64,000 nt of DNA. It comes from Leptolinea sp964397625 (GTDB lineage: Bacteria; Chloroflexota; Anaerolineae; Anaerolineales; Anaerolineaceae). Both the position numbers and the translations under genes were made by a program. Position 1 is the first letter of the stretch; every line of letters starts with the position of its first letter. The stretch is taken from contig CAYNJT010000001.1 in the NCBI GenBank assembly GCA_964397625.1, positions 69,704 through 133,703 of the forward strand, given 5' to 3'. Positions 35,413-44,254 of this stretch are shown piece by piece. The notes beneath the pieces were generated by a model. It had not been told where the DNA came from, did not search any database, and saw only the letters and a list, made by a program, of their open reading frames with translations.

Positions 35413-36399
35413 ATGGCCGAAATTTTAAGTGTGCAAGGCCTTGAAACACAATTCCGAACCCGTGAAGGAATCGTTCATGCTGTAAATGGAGTGTCATTCA
35501 ATCTGGATGAGGGGGAGACATTAGGAATAGTAGGTGAGAGTGGTTGTGGGAAAAGCGTATCGGTAATGTCGATGCTGCGTTTGATTCCCTCTCCGCCCGG
35601 ACAGGTTGTTGCCGGGAAAGCCCTTTTTCAGGGCAGGGATCTGCTGACCATGACGGATGACGAAATCCGGCATATACGCGGCGCCCAGATTAGCATGGTT
35701 TTTCAGGATCCCATGACCTTTTTCAATCCGGTATTGACCATTGGAAAACAGGTTTCAGAGCCATTGGAAGTTCATAACGGGATGAACAAAAAAATGGCCT
35801 ATGACCGGGCCGCGCAAGTTTTGGAGATGGTAGGTATTCCCCGCGCCAAAGAACGCCTGGATGATTACCCCCACCAATTCTCGGGTGGCATGCGCCAGCG
35901 GGTGATGATTGCCATGGCGTTGATCACCAATCCGCAACTATTAATTGCGGATGAACCTACCACGGCGTTGGATGTGACCATTCAGGCACAAATCGTCGAA
36001 CTTGTTCAACGTTTACGCCAGGAATTGGGCATGGCCATCATCTGGATCACGCACGACCTGGGGATCATCGCCGGTCTGGCTAAAAGGGTGGCGGTCATGT
36101 ATGGCGGCTGCATTGTGGAAGAAGCGGGTGTTAAAGAATTGTATGCCAACCCGATGCACCCATACACACGCGGCCTTCTGGGCAGCCTGCCGCGTATGGA
36201 TGAAACGGATCATCGTCGGTTGGTATCCATCGATGGTCTCCCTCCAATTCTGATGGAAAAGCCAAAGTCCTGTCCATTTCTATCACGGTGTACCTATGCC
36301 GTTGAACGCTGTAAAACCGAAAATCCCGGTTTGAAGAACCTGACCCCGAGTCATAAAGTAGCCTGCTGGGTGGATCCCAATACGGGAAGGGAATATTAA
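35413..36399 (+). CDS. oppD: Oligopeptide/dipeptide ABC transporter ATP-binding protein (OppD type)
   Basis: A 328-residue ABC ATPase: Walker A GESGCGKS, Q-loop MVFQDPMTFFNP, signature FSGGMRQR, Walker B LLIADEPTTALD and switch His in WITHDLG. The C-terminal extension carries the OppD/DppD-type Cys cluster (CPFLSRCTYAVERC), which marks the peptide/nickel subfamily. It is first in a five-gene operon and is followed by the partner ATPase after three bases. Substrate within the peptide/nickel group cannot be fixed from sequence. Confidence 0.93.
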   Translation: MAEILSVQGLETQFRTREGIVHAVNGVSFNLDEGETLGIVGESGCGKSVSVMSMLRLIPSPPGQVVAGKALFQGRDLLTMTDDEIRHIRGAQISMVFQDPMTFFNPVLTIGKQVSEPLEVHNGMNKKMAYDRAAQVLEMVGIPRAKERLDDYPHQFSGGMRQRVMIAMALITNPQLLIADEPTTALDVTIQAQIVELVQRLRQELGMAIIWITHDLGIIAGLAKRVAVMYGGCIVEEAGVKELYANPMHPYTRGLLGSLPRMDETDHRRLVSIDGLPPILMEKPKSCPFLSRCTYAVERCKTENPGLKNLTPSHKVACWVDPNTGREY

Positions 36400-36402
36400 T
36401 CG

Positions 36403-37389
36403 ATGGCAGACCGTGAAATCTTACTTAAAGTAGATCATCTGGTTAAATATTTCCCCATCATGCATGGGTTTGTGTTCCAATCCCATTCAGGAGATGTCCA
36501 CGCGGTTGATGATGTCTCCTTCGAAATATATCGGGGAGAAACACTTGGTCTGGTGGGTGAATCGGGCTGCGGGAAGTCGACTACCGGGCGCACCATTCTG
36601 CAACTTTACCGCCCCACATCCGGCCATGTCTATTTCAAGGGGAATGACCTGGTGAAAATGAAGGGAGAATCCCTTCGGAAGACCCGCAAGAAAATGCAGA
36701 TGATCTTCCAGGATCCATATGCTTCATTAAATCCCCGCATGAAAATAAGCGACATCATCGCTGAGCCGATGGTCATTCATAACACGTACAAAGGGAAAGA
36801 GCTGAAAGACCGGGTTCTCCATCTTTTGGAATTGGTGGGATTGAACACGGCTTTTGCCGAACGCTATCCGCACGAATTTTCCGGCGGCCAACGCCAACGA
36901 ATCGGCATTGCGCGCGCCCTGGCGCTGGACCCTGACCTGATCATCTGCGACGAACCGATTGCCGCCCTGGATGTCTCTGTACAGGCACAGGTGGTAAATC
37001 TACTCGAAGACCTGCAAAAAGAGCTTGGCCTCACATATCTGTTCATCGCACACGATCTCTCCATGGTTAAACACATCAGTAACCGGGTCGCGGTCATGTA
37101 CCTGGGGATTATTGTGGAGACAGCTTCACGGGATGACCTGTATTACAAACCCTTACATCCCTATACCCAGGCGTTATTGTCCGCGGTTCCCATTCCAGAC
37201 CCCATGGCGGAAGAAAAACGCAAGCGCACCATTTTGGAAGGCGATGTTCCGTCTCCTGTTGATCCACCCAGCGGTTGCCGCTTCAGAACACGATGCCCGA
37301 TCGCGCAGGCGGTATGTGCGGAATCCAGGCCTGAATTAAGAGAGGTTTCACCCGGCCATTTTGTGGCCTGTCATCTTGTAAAACCTTGA
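36403..37389 (+). CDS. oppF: Oligopeptide/dipeptide ABC transporter ATP-binding protein (OppF type)
   Basis: A 328-residue second ATPase of the peptide ABC system: GESGCGKSTTGR (Walker A), MIFQDPYASLNPRM (Q-loop), FSGGQRQRIGIARALALDPD (signature) and LIICDEPIAALDVSVQ (Walker B; Ile-Ala where Val-Ser is more usual). The C-terminal Cys-containing tail (CRFRTRCPIAQAVC) is typical of OppF. It forms a heterodimer with the OppD-type subunit at the inner face of the permeases. Confidence 0.93.
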   Translation: MADREILLKVDHLVKYFPIMHGFVFQSHSGDVHAVDDVSFEIYRGETLGLVGESGCGKSTTGRTILQLYRPTSGHVYFKGNDLVKMKGESLRKTRKKMQMIFQDPYASLNPRMKISDIIAEPMVIHNTYKGKELKDRVLHLLELVGLNTAFAERYPHEFSGGQRQRIGIARALALDPDLIICDEPIAALDVSVQAQVVNLLEDLQKELGLTYLFIAHDLSMVKHISNRVAVMYLGIIVETASRDDLYYKPLHPYTQALLSAVPIPDPMAEEKRKRTILEGDVPSPVDPPSGCRFRTRCPIAQAVCAESRPELREVSPGHFVACHLVKP

Positions 37390-37393
37390 TGCA

Positions 37394-37402
37394 AGGAGGT
37401 GA
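37394..37402 (+). promoter_or_regulatory. Orphan perfect Shine-Dalgarno sequence before oppA
   Basis: AGGAGGTGA (within AAGGAGGTGAT) complements the 3' end of 16S rRNA but has no start codon at usable spacing. The true oppA ribosome site (GAGAGGAGAAGC) lies some 80 bases downstream. An identical 9-mer stands before rbsB at 57446-57454. It resembles the STAB-SD type of mRNA stabiliser known from Bacillus. Confidence 0.5.
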
Positions 37403-37431
37403 TACTCAGTTCTGAATTGTATTAGCAAGTC

Positions 37432-37460
37432 CCAGGCAGACCGAAACGAAGCCTGGTTTT
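37432..37460 (+). terminator. Hairpin with short T run between oppF and oppA
   Basis: CCAGGC (37432-37437) pairs with GCCTGG (37451-37456), followed by TTTT. It is weak, and probably sets the ratio of ATPase to binding-protein mRNA by partial termination or processing. Confidence 0.5.
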
Positions 37461-37490
37461 GACCCCAATTCTTTTGAGAGGAGAAGCACT

Positions 37491-39488
37491 ATGCGTAACC
37501 GATTTGTTCTTTTGACATCGATTCTTGTTGTCGCCAGCGTTCTCTTGGGTGCCTGCCAACCCGGCGCTGCCACACAGGTCGCACCGGCTGCCAAAGGTCC
37601 GGCATTCAAGAATCCTGACACCATCACCTTCGTCACCGGTGCCGGTGAACCTGAGACGCTTGATCCCGCCTGGACGTACGAAACCGCAGGGTCAACCGTA
37701 GAACTCAACCTGTACGAAGGTTTGACTTTCTTCAAACGGGACAAGACAGACGAGTACATTCCCGCGCTGGCAACCGATTGGAAAACCAGTGAAGATGGCA
37801 AAGAATGGACTTTCAACATCCGCAAAGGTGTTAAATTCCATGCGGGTGGAACCCTCGAACCTCACGATGTCGCCTATACCGCCCAGCGCGCGTTCCTTCA
37901 AGGCCGCACTGATGGTTGGCAGTGGATCGTTTATGAAGCATTCTACGGCACTGATTTGTCAATGGCCAGCAGCAAGGATTTCGCGACCGCATTCCTGAAG
38001 CCCAAAGATGCCAAAGAAGCACCAAAATTCGAAGATTTAAAACCTGAAGAATTGGTCAAAGTCTGCGAAGATGTTAAGACCAAGATCGTGGCTGATGATG
38101 CCGCCGGTACAGTAACCTATAAGTTCAACCAGCCCGTTCCCTGGCTGCTTGCCCTGACCTCACAACAATTCCTGGGCGGTATCCTGGACCAGGAATGGAT
38201 GAAAGAAAAAGGCGACTGGGATGGCGATTGCGCAACCTGGTCAAAATTTGCCGATCCGGCTGCTGAAGGAACCATTCTCTTTAAAACTGCCAATGGCACT
38301 GGCCCTTACAAACTGGACCATTGGACCCCCGGTGAAGAAATTGTTCTGGTTGCCAATGAGGATTACTGGCGTAAAGAACCCATGTGGGAAGGCGGCCCGA
38401 GCGGTGTGGCCAGCATAAAACGCGCGGTCATCAAGAACGTGGATGAATGGGGCACCCGCCTTTCCATGCTCCAGGCCGGCGACGCGGATGAGATCTATAC
38501 TCCTCCACAGTACCGAAAAGAACTCGAACCATTTGCCAAACAGACCTGCGGTATCGATGAAAAAACCTGCAAGGATGATAAAGCCGATGGTTACCTGACC
38601 TTCTTCCGTAAACTGCCCATGCCCGCCATCACCCCTGCCCAGTTTAACTGGCAGATCAATGTTGAGGGCGGCAATCCGCATGTGGGTTCTGGAAACCTGG
38701 ACGGTAAAGGTATTCCTTCCAAATTCTTCAGTGACCTGCACATCCGCAAAGCTTTCTCAGCCTGCTTTAACTATGACGCTCTGGTTAAAGACGCTCTGGC
38801 TGGCGAAGGTGTTCAAGCCCAGGGCCCCATTCCGCAGGGTATGATGGGTTACCTCAAGGATAAGGCTCCATTGAACAAGTATGATCCGGCCAAATGCGTG
38901 GAAGAATTCAAACTGGCTGATGTTGATGGTGATGGCAAACCCGCCGGTGAAGACGATGATGACGTCTGGAGCACCGGCTTTATGATGCAGATCGCCTACA
39001 ACGAAGGCAATGACACTCGCCGCATGGCTGCTGAAATCCTGAAAGCCGGTGTGGAAGCCGCCAATCCAAAATTCTCCATTCAGGTTCTGGCTATGCCCTG
39101 GCCAACCCTTCTTGAGACTCGTACCCAGGGTAAACTGCCCATCTACATTGGCGGTTGGGTGGAAGATTTCCATGACCCGCACAACTGGGTAAATCCCTTC
39201 CTGTATTCCAACGGCGCCTATGGCCGCATTGTGAATATGACGGAGGATTACAAGAAGAAATACGATGACATGATCGTCGAAGGCGCCAACGCGAAAGAAG
39301 CTGACCGCCCCGCGATCTATGAGAAGATCCAAACCGCTGCCCAGGAAGACGCGGTGGACATCTGGATGTACCAGATGATGGAAGGTTATCCGTTCCAGTC
39401 CTGGATTAAGGGTTTCTACTTCAATCCTGCCTATGGCAATCCGGAATATGGCTGGATCTACTCGCTTTCCAAAGTAGCTCCCAAATAA
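37491..39488 (+). CDS. oppA: Peptide/oligopeptide ABC transporter substrate-binding lipoprotein (family 5)
   Basis: A 665-residue SBP_bac_5 protein. The signal peptide ends in the lipobox LLGAC with Cys22, followed by a Gln/Ala-rich linker. The core has GAGEPETLDPAWTYETAGS and EDGKEWTFNIRKGVKFHAGG, typical of family 5. An acidic insert near residue 475 (DVDGDGKPAGEDDDD) looks like a calcium-binding loop. The ribosome site GAGAGGAGAAGC precedes the ATG. Codon use is biased, as expected for a highly expressed gene. It binds the ligand outside the membrane and hands it to the two permeases. Confidence 0.93.
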   Translation: MRNRFVLLTSILVVASVLLGACQPGAATQVAPAAKGPAFKNPDTITFVTGAGEPETLDPAWTYETAGSTVELNLYEGLTFFKRDKTDEYIPALATDWKTSEDGKEWTFNIRKGVKFHAGGTLEPHDVAYTAQRAFLQGRTDGWQWIVYEAFYGTDLSMASSKDFATAFLKPKDAKEAPKFEDLKPEELVKVCEDVKTKIVADDAAGTVTYKFNQPVPWLLALTSQQFLGGILDQEWMKEKGDWDGDCATWSKFADPAAEGTILFKTANGTGPYKLDHWTPGEEIVLVANEDYWRKEPMWEGGPSGVASIKRAVIKNVDEWGTRLSMLQAGDADEIYTPPQYRKELEPFAKQTCGIDEKTCKDDKADGYLTFFRKLPMPAITPAQFNWQINVEGGNPHVGSGNLDGKGIPSKFFSDLHIRKAFSACFNYDALVKDALAGEGVQAQGPIPQGMMGYLKDKAPLNKYDPAKCVEEFKLADVDGDGKPAGEDDDDVWSTGFMMQIAYNEGNDTRRMAAEILKAGVEAANPKFSIQVLAMPWPTLLETRTQGKLPIYIGGWVEDFHDPHNWVNPFLYSNGAYGRIVNMTEDYKKKYDDMIVEGANAKEADRPAIYEKIQTAAQEDAVDIWMYQMMEGYPFQSWIKGFYFNPAYGNPEYGWIYSLSKVAPK

Positions 39489-39506
39489 GTTTTGCTTTTG
39501 CATCAT

Positions 39507-39545
39507 GATCATCCCGGGAGCCGGGAAACCGGTTCCCGGATGATC
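39507..39545 (+). ncRNA. Long hairpin after oppA with GAAA tetraloop
   Basis: GATCATCCCGGGA (39507-39519) pairs with TCCCGGATGATC (39534-39545), with one bulged C, and an inner CCGG-GAAA-CCGG caps it with a GNRA loop. There is no T run. It is placed between the binding-protein gene and the first permease, where such hairpins protect the upstream mRNA from 3' exonucleases. Confidence 0.75.
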
Positions 39546-39598
39546 TTCACGTATGTTGCCTGGGAAAGAGCTATCAGGCTAATCTTGGAGGTGCCGTT

Positions 39599-40669
39599 TT
39601 GTCAATGTTATCGTTTATTATTCGCCGGTTGTTGATCCTGCCGCTGTTATTAATCGCGGTGACCATGTTTATTTTCTCCATGCTGTCCATGCTGACGCCC
39701 TACGAGCGTGCCTCGCTCTATGTCAAAGATATCCCCAAGCGCCAGGGAGCCATTGAAAGCATTATTAATAAATATGGTTTGAATGATCCGGTGCCTGTGC
39801 AATACTGGCGCTGGATGACTGGAACAAAAAACCAGGAAACCGGTGAGATAGATGGTGGCATTTTGCGCGGCAACCTTGGCTGGTCAAAAACTGGCAAAGG
39901 TACCGTCTGGGAAGTGATCGGCCGCCGTTTACCTGCGACGGCTGAATTAGCCCTATGGACAGCCATTCCAATGGTCGGAATTGGAATCTGGTTGGGTATT
40001 GTTTCCGCTGTAAATCATAATAAATTCATTGATCAAATACTACGTGTTTTTAGTATTGTGGGCTGGTCCATCCCTGTATTTGTTTTCGGTCTTATTGTTC
40101 TCCTTTTCTTCTATGCTAAATTGGGATGGTTTCCTCCTGGCAGGTTATCTGACTGGGCAATGCAGATTGTCCAGGGCTCTGAGTTTATACGCTACACAAA
40201 CATGAATACTATTGACGCCCTTCTGAACGGTCGACTGGATGTGTTCCGCGACGCGCTCCGGCATCTGGTCCTTCCTGTTATAACGCTGGCCTATCTCGAT
40301 TGGGCGTATCTACTTCGTGTTACCCGTTCTTCCATGCTGGATACGCTTCACCAGGATTACATGACAACAGCACGGGCGAAGGGTTTGAGTGAACGGAAAG
40401 TGATTAACCGGCATGCTGTGCCTAACGCCTTAATCCCGGTTGTCACCGTGGGCGCGTTAATGCTAATCGCTCTACTTAATGGAGTTGTCATCACCGAAAC
40501 CATTTTCGATATCCCCGGCATGGGTTCATTCCTGGCTGAATCCGCCCTTTCGTTGGATGTGATTTCAGTCTTAGGCGTGACCATGTTCAACTGCCTGATC
40601 TTACTGGTCGGCAACTTGATAGTTGATATTTTATACGGGGTCATTGACCCGCGTATTCGTTTGCATTAA
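39599..40669 (+). CDS. oppB: Peptide ABC transporter permease (OppB/DppB type)
   Basis: A 356-residue permease with six or so helices. It has the OppB N-terminus (FIIRRLLILPLLLIAVTMFIF), the periplasmic insert (about 60-110) and the cytoplasmic EAA loop (DYMTTARAKGLSERKVINRHAVPNAL). TTG at 39599 is chosen because GGAGGTG (39587-39593) is seven bases upstream; the ATG at 39605 would be 13 away. Contains MTGTKNQETGEIDGG, a small extra loop. It forms the channel with the following permease. Confidence 0.92.
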   Translation: MSMLSFIIRRLLILPLLLIAVTMFIFSMLSMLTPYERASLYVKDIPKRQGAIESIINKYGLNDPVPVQYWRWMTGTKNQETGEIDGGILRGNLGWSKTGKGTVWEVIGRRLPATAELALWTAIPMVGIGIWLGIVSAVNHNKFIDQILRVFSIVGWSIPVFVFGLIVLLFFYAKLGWFPPGRLSDWAMQIVQGSEFIRYTNMNTIDALLNGRLDVFRDALRHLVLPVITLAYLDWAYLLRVTRSSMLDTLHQDYMTTARAKGLSERKVINRHAVPNALIPVVTVGALMLIALLNGVVITETIFDIPGMGSFLAESALSLDVISVLGVTMFNCLILLVGNLIVDILYGVIDPRIRLH

Positions 40670-40695
40670 GAAATCGGCAATAAAATGAGGTATCC

Positions 40696-41673
40696 ATGGA
40701 TGTAGTCAGACGGTTAGTTAAAAACCCCACATCATTATTTGGCATCATTTTGCTGCTGATTTTTGTGTTTATCGCAATTGCAGCACCAGTTTTAGCACCC
40801 CCTGAAGAAAATTCCAGAAATGCGTATATGATCCCTCGGGATGGTTTCGGAAACCAGCCCAAACCACCGGATTCAAAACATATTTTGGGCACGACTGAAG
40901 GTCAGTATGATATCTGGTACGGAATTATTTGGGGAACGCGTACGGCGTTCAGGGTGGGTATTGTAATCACCCTGATTACCACATTAATTGGCCTGATCAT
41001 TGGTTCAATTTCCGGGTTTTATGGCGGCTGGATAGACGAAGTGCTGATGAGGATCACGGAGATATTCCTTGTGTTTCCATTCTTGCTGGCTGCGATCACA
41101 TTAACCTCCGTATTACAAACTGTCTATGGGCGGGGTGAAGGTAACTTCCTTGTTGGGCTGGCAAAGGGCCTCGCCATGCTCACATTCTTCCAACCTCCCA
41201 CACAAGAACTTGACCCAATCCAGATTCAGATCCTGACAGGCATGCTGGCCATCATCGTCTTTGGCTGGATGACCTATGCCCGTGTGATTCGTGGAAACAT
41301 TCTGTCGGTAAAAGAACAGGAATACGCTGTGGCGGCCAAATTGATCGGAGCCAGTGACATTCGTATTCTGTTCAAACACTTACTGCCCAATGCCGTTTTC
41401 CCGGTTCTTGTTCTGGCTTCCATGGATATCGGGTCTTATGTACTGACATTTGCCGCTTTAAGCTTTTTGGGACTGGGCGCTCAGCGCGGCTACGCGGACT
41501 GGGGACAGATGATCAGTTTCGCGCGTAGCTGGATCCCTTCGTTGGGGCAATACTGGCATATTGTTGTGTATCCGGGTGTGGCGATCATCCTCTTCGTGCT
41601 GGCCTGGAACCTGGTCGGTGACGCTCTGCGAGATATTCTCGACCCTCGCATGCGCGGCCGTGGAAACGATTAA
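40696..41673 (+). CDS. oppC: Peptide ABC transporter permease (OppC/DppC type)
   Basis: A 325-residue permease: an N-terminal OppC segment (LLIFVFIAIAAPVLAPPEENS), the LGTTEGQYDIWYGIIWGTR motif of OppC proteins, and a cytoplasmic EAA loop (KEQEYAVAAKLIGASDIRILF). Gene order ATPase-ATPase-binding protein-permease-permease differs from the classic oppABCDF order. A strong terminator follows 20 bases after the stop codon, ending the operon. Confidence 0.93.
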   Translation: MDVVRRLVKNPTSLFGIILLLIFVFIAIAAPVLAPPEENSRNAYMIPRDGFGNQPKPPDSKHILGTTEGQYDIWYGIIWGTRTAFRVGIVITLITTLIGLIIGSISGFYGGWIDEVLMRITEIFLVFPFLLAAITLTSVLQTVYGRGEGNFLVGLAKGLAMLTFFQPPTQELDPIQIQILTGMLAIIVFGWMTYARVIRGNILSVKEQEYAVAAKLIGASDIRILFKHLLPNAVFPVLVLASMDIGSYVLTFAALSFLGLGAQRGYADWGQMISFARSWIPSLGQYWHIVVYPGVAIILFVLAWNLVGDALRDILDPRMRGRGND

Positions 41674-41693
41674 CCTTGAAAATGGTAAAATTT

Positions 41694-41723
41694 CCCCGAG
41701 GGTAACTCCCCGGGGATTTTTTT
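41694..41723 (+). terminator. Rho-independent terminator of the opp operon
   Basis: CCCCG-(A)-GGG (41694-41702) pairs with CCC-CGGGG (41708-41715), an eight-pair stem with one bulged A and a TAACT loop. A run of seven T follows at 41717-41723. Confidence 0.9.
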
Positions 41724-41755
41724 CTTCGAGCATAAAAGTCAGGCGTGGGTATGCA

Positions 41756-43180
41756 ATGCGACTTTGTTTCCAAAGAATATTGCTGAGGCTGATCTTAATT
41801 ACTCTGGTAATTATTGGAACAGGCTGTTCCACTCCTGCCTCCACTCAAGAGGCAATAACTGTTAAACCGGCGACACAGGCAATCACGGCTACTCCTAAGG
41901 AATGCCTGTCGAAAATCACGTCGCCCACCCCCAACCCTTCCAATACTCCAACCGCAGAATTGGATGTCACCAGCACTCCAGGTGTAACGGTGGTCCGCTT
42001 TGGCACAGGGCAAATTGGTACGGATATCTTCCCGTATCATCAAATCATTCATGAATATGAATTAAACAACCCGGATGTCATAATCCAGATGGAACCCATG
42101 CCCGACACCGATTACTATGCCCGGCTGGAAAAACTGGAATTAGCCGGGCAATCTCCAGATATCATATATCTGGCAGATGATTATCTTCCCTTTCTTGTTC
42201 GCAGGGGCATGTTGAGGCCATTGGATCTGACCTTAACGAAGGAGTATGACCCTTCCCAGTATTACCCGGGTTTGCTGGAACCCGGCCAAGTTGACGGACA
42301 GCAATATTTATTGCCGGGGGATTTTTCACCGCTGGCGTTGTACTACAACAAGTTTCTATTTACAAAAGCCGGAGTTCCTTTCCCGGAAGATAACTGGACG
42401 TGGGATAACCTTCTGGCAGCTGCCCGAATGTTGACGAAAGATGAAAATAATGACGGAAAGCCGGAGCAATGGGGAATTCAGATGAACGCGAACTGGGATA
42501 TCGGGTTTGAATATTGGGTTGCCGCTGCCGGTGGTTCCCTTATCAGCCCGGATGGAAAACAGGTGGTTGGGTACATGGATGCACCCGAGACCGTTAGAGC
42601 CGCCAAATTTTATATCGATCTTTACAATTTATATAAATACGCTCCACCTCCGGCAGATCTTGAAGCCTGGGCGGGTGGGAATACGGAATTTTCCGAAGGA
42701 AAAGCTGCCATGCTGATCAGCGGTCGCTGGGTGGAACCGGATTTTCTCGCGAATCCCGGAATTGATCTGGGCATCGCGGCCCCGCCTAGAGACAAGGTTC
42801 GAGCCAATATTCTCTTTTGGAGCGGCAGCGGGATAACCTCGAGCACGACACACCCTGCGGAAGCTTCCCGATTTCTGGCTTATACCTATGGCGAAGAGAG
42901 CGCTTCTGTGTGGAAAGAATGGACGTTACCGGTATTATCTTCTCACGTCAACGAGGAGGATATTCCCTTTGATCCATTCTGGAAGATCTGGTATCAGGAA
43001 TTGAATTTCGTAAAACCGCGCGGATACTCTCGAACACCTTTCTGGGATGAGGCCGTCAGACCGCATCTTCAGAAAGCGCTGACCACATTGCTCACAGAAT
43101 CGACGTCAAACCCGGATGAGGTCATGAAAGAAGCGGCTATCACTGCCCAGGCAGATCTTGAAGAGTTATTGGCTCGTTGA
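41756..43180 (+). CDS. Extracellular solute-binding lipoprotein (family 1)
   Basis: A 474-residue SBP_bac_1 protein, the type used by sugar ABC importers. The ATG at 41756 begins a lipoprotein signal (MRLCFQRILLRLILITLVII, then GTGC, lipobox Cys at about 24); the open frame extends further upstream through the opp terminator and is not credible there. A Thr/Pro-rich linker follows, then VVRFGTGQIGTDIF, the KLELAGQSPDIIYLAD motif and MLTKDENNDGKPEQWGI. No sugar permease or ATPase genes are adjacent, so it is an orphan binding protein that may use a shared ATPase elsewhere. Confidence 0.88.
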   Translation: MRLCFQRILLRLILITLVIIGTGCSTPASTQEAITVKPATQAITATPKECLSKITSPTPNPSNTPTAELDVTSTPGVTVVRFGTGQIGTDIFPYHQIIHEYELNNPDVIIQMEPMPDTDYYARLEKLELAGQSPDIIYLADDYLPFLVRRGMLRPLDLTLTKEYDPSQYYPGLLEPGQVDGQQYLLPGDFSPLALYYNKFLFTKAGVPFPEDNWTWDNLLAAARMLTKDENNDGKPEQWGIQMNANWDIGFEYWVAAAGGSLISPDGKQVVGYMDAPETVRAAKFYIDLYNLYKYAPPPADLEAWAGGNTEFSEGKAAMLISGRWVEPDFLANPGIDLGIAAPPRDKVRANILFWSGSGITSSTTHPAEASRFLAYTYGEESASVWKEWTLPVLSSHVNEEDIPFDPFWKIWYQELNFVKPRGYSRTPFWDEAVRPHLQKALTTLLTESTSNPDEVMKEAAITAQADLEELLAR

Positions 43181-43348
43181 TTCGTAAAAACATTTTCATG
43201 GAACACAGAAATACTCTGTTTGATAATTTGTCATAAATATTTATTAAAAATGACTGTCAAAATGCACACTCGCTATAGGAGGATTGACAAAAGCAACCGG
43301 GAAATTTACCACTATCTGTACTTGTGACCTTCCAGTACCATTTGTCTT

Positions 43349-43822
43349 ATGTTACAGAAGAGTCTACACGACATGGAATTATTTAAGGGTCTGGATGAAA
43401 AGAGTGTGTCTCTTTTGATCCCCCTGATGGAAGTCTGTCATTTTCCCGAACATTTCATGGTGTTTAGACAGGATACGGAAGCTTCTTATTTTTTTATCCT
43501 TCTGGAGGGGGAAGTAGTTGTTAAGTACAAACCGTATGATGGCGAAGAATTGATAATCGCCCACATCTGTCCCCAGGATGTGTTTGGTTGGTCGGCTGCT
43601 TTGCGTAGACCGCAGTACACATCTTCTGCCTACACCGAATATCCTTCTACAGCCGTGCGTGTAGAGGTTGCAAACCTCCAAAAATTCTGCGAAAATAATG
43701 CAAGGTTGGGCATGATAGTTCTGGAGAGGCTTTCCTCCGGAATTGCCAACAGCCTGCGGAGCACGCGTGATGAAGTGCTTGCTTTATTAATGCGCGGGAT
43801 GGAGTTTGTTCCAGATAAGTGA
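43349..43822 (+). CDS. Cyclic-nucleotide-binding-domain protein without DNA-binding domain
   Basis: A 157-residue protein made of a Crp/Fnr-type cNMP-binding fold: MELFKGLDEKSVSLLIPLME (about 9-28), FILLEGEVVVKYKPYDG (about 50-66), then IAHICPQDVFGWSAALRRPQYT, and a dimerisation helix. The sequence stops where Crp/Fnr proteins would carry their HTH, so it is a stand-alone sensor domain and not a classic activator. Phosphate-loop residues are only partly kept, so ligand type is uncertain. The NifU-like gene starts nine bases later. No clear Shine-Dalgarno sequence precedes the ATG; ATG 43373 is an alternative. Confidence 0.8.
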   Translation: MLQKSLHDMELFKGLDEKSVSLLIPLMEVCHFPEHFMVFRQDTEASYFFILLEGEVVVKYKPYDGEELIIAHICPQDVFGWSAALRRPQYTSSAYTEYPSTAVRVEVANLQKFCENNARLGMIVLERLSSGIANSLRSTRDEVLALLMRGMEFVPDK

Positions 43823-43831
43823 GGCAATTGA

Positions 43832-44080
43832 ATGGAAGGTGTTTCACCGGATTTTACCGACCAGGAACGAATGAAGGCTCTGATAGAGCAACTTGATTCG
43901 TACATCAGTCATTACCATGGTGGGGGTGTTGAATTGGTAAGTTTTGAGGGAAATACGGTGAAGGTAAAGTTGGGTGGGGCCTGTCTCGGATGTCCGCTCT
44001 CTCCGGTAACCCTGCATGGTTGGGTGGAAGGGACCATTCACCAGTTCTTTCCGGATGTTCAGGTTATTGAAACCAAGTAG
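43832..44080 (+). CDS. NifU C-terminal-domain (Fe-S carrier) protein
   Basis: An 82-residue stand-alone NifU C-terminal domain. The signature GACLGCPLSPVTLHGWVEGTI holds the CxxC pair that carries a transient 4Fe-4S cluster. The usual SxxT step after CxxC is present in altered form (CLGCPLSPVTL). It lies nine bases after the cNMP-domain gene, so the two are probably co-translated and functionally linked, for example in redox or iron sensing; that link is inference. Confidence 0.88.
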   Translation: MEGVSPDFTDQERMKALIEQLDSYISHYHGGGVELVSFEGNTVKVKLGGACLGCPLSPVTLHGWVEGTIHQFFPDVQVIETK

Positions 44081-44254
44081 ATACGGCGGATTGATAAAGA
44101 TTGTTATTCCCTGGTTGCGGGAAAAATCTTACAGGACAATAAGAAATCTTGCAATCTTTCCAAATTGGCCCCAAAATTTAAAATAAATAGACTATGACAA
44201 AAGCACATAGTGGATGCACTTTTTTAATCATGCTAGAATTACGGCATCAATTTC

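Noticed and set aside
41561..41755. N-terminal extension of the family-1 binding protein
   Set aside because: It would overlap oppC and read through the opp terminator; the lipoprotein signal begins at 41756.
43277..43415. Strong AGGAGG followed by a TTG-initiated small reading frame upstream of the cNMP-domain gene
   Set aside because: Spacing between AGGAGG and TTG is one base, the encoded peptide has no recognisable features and its frame runs into the cNMP-domain gene in a different frame.
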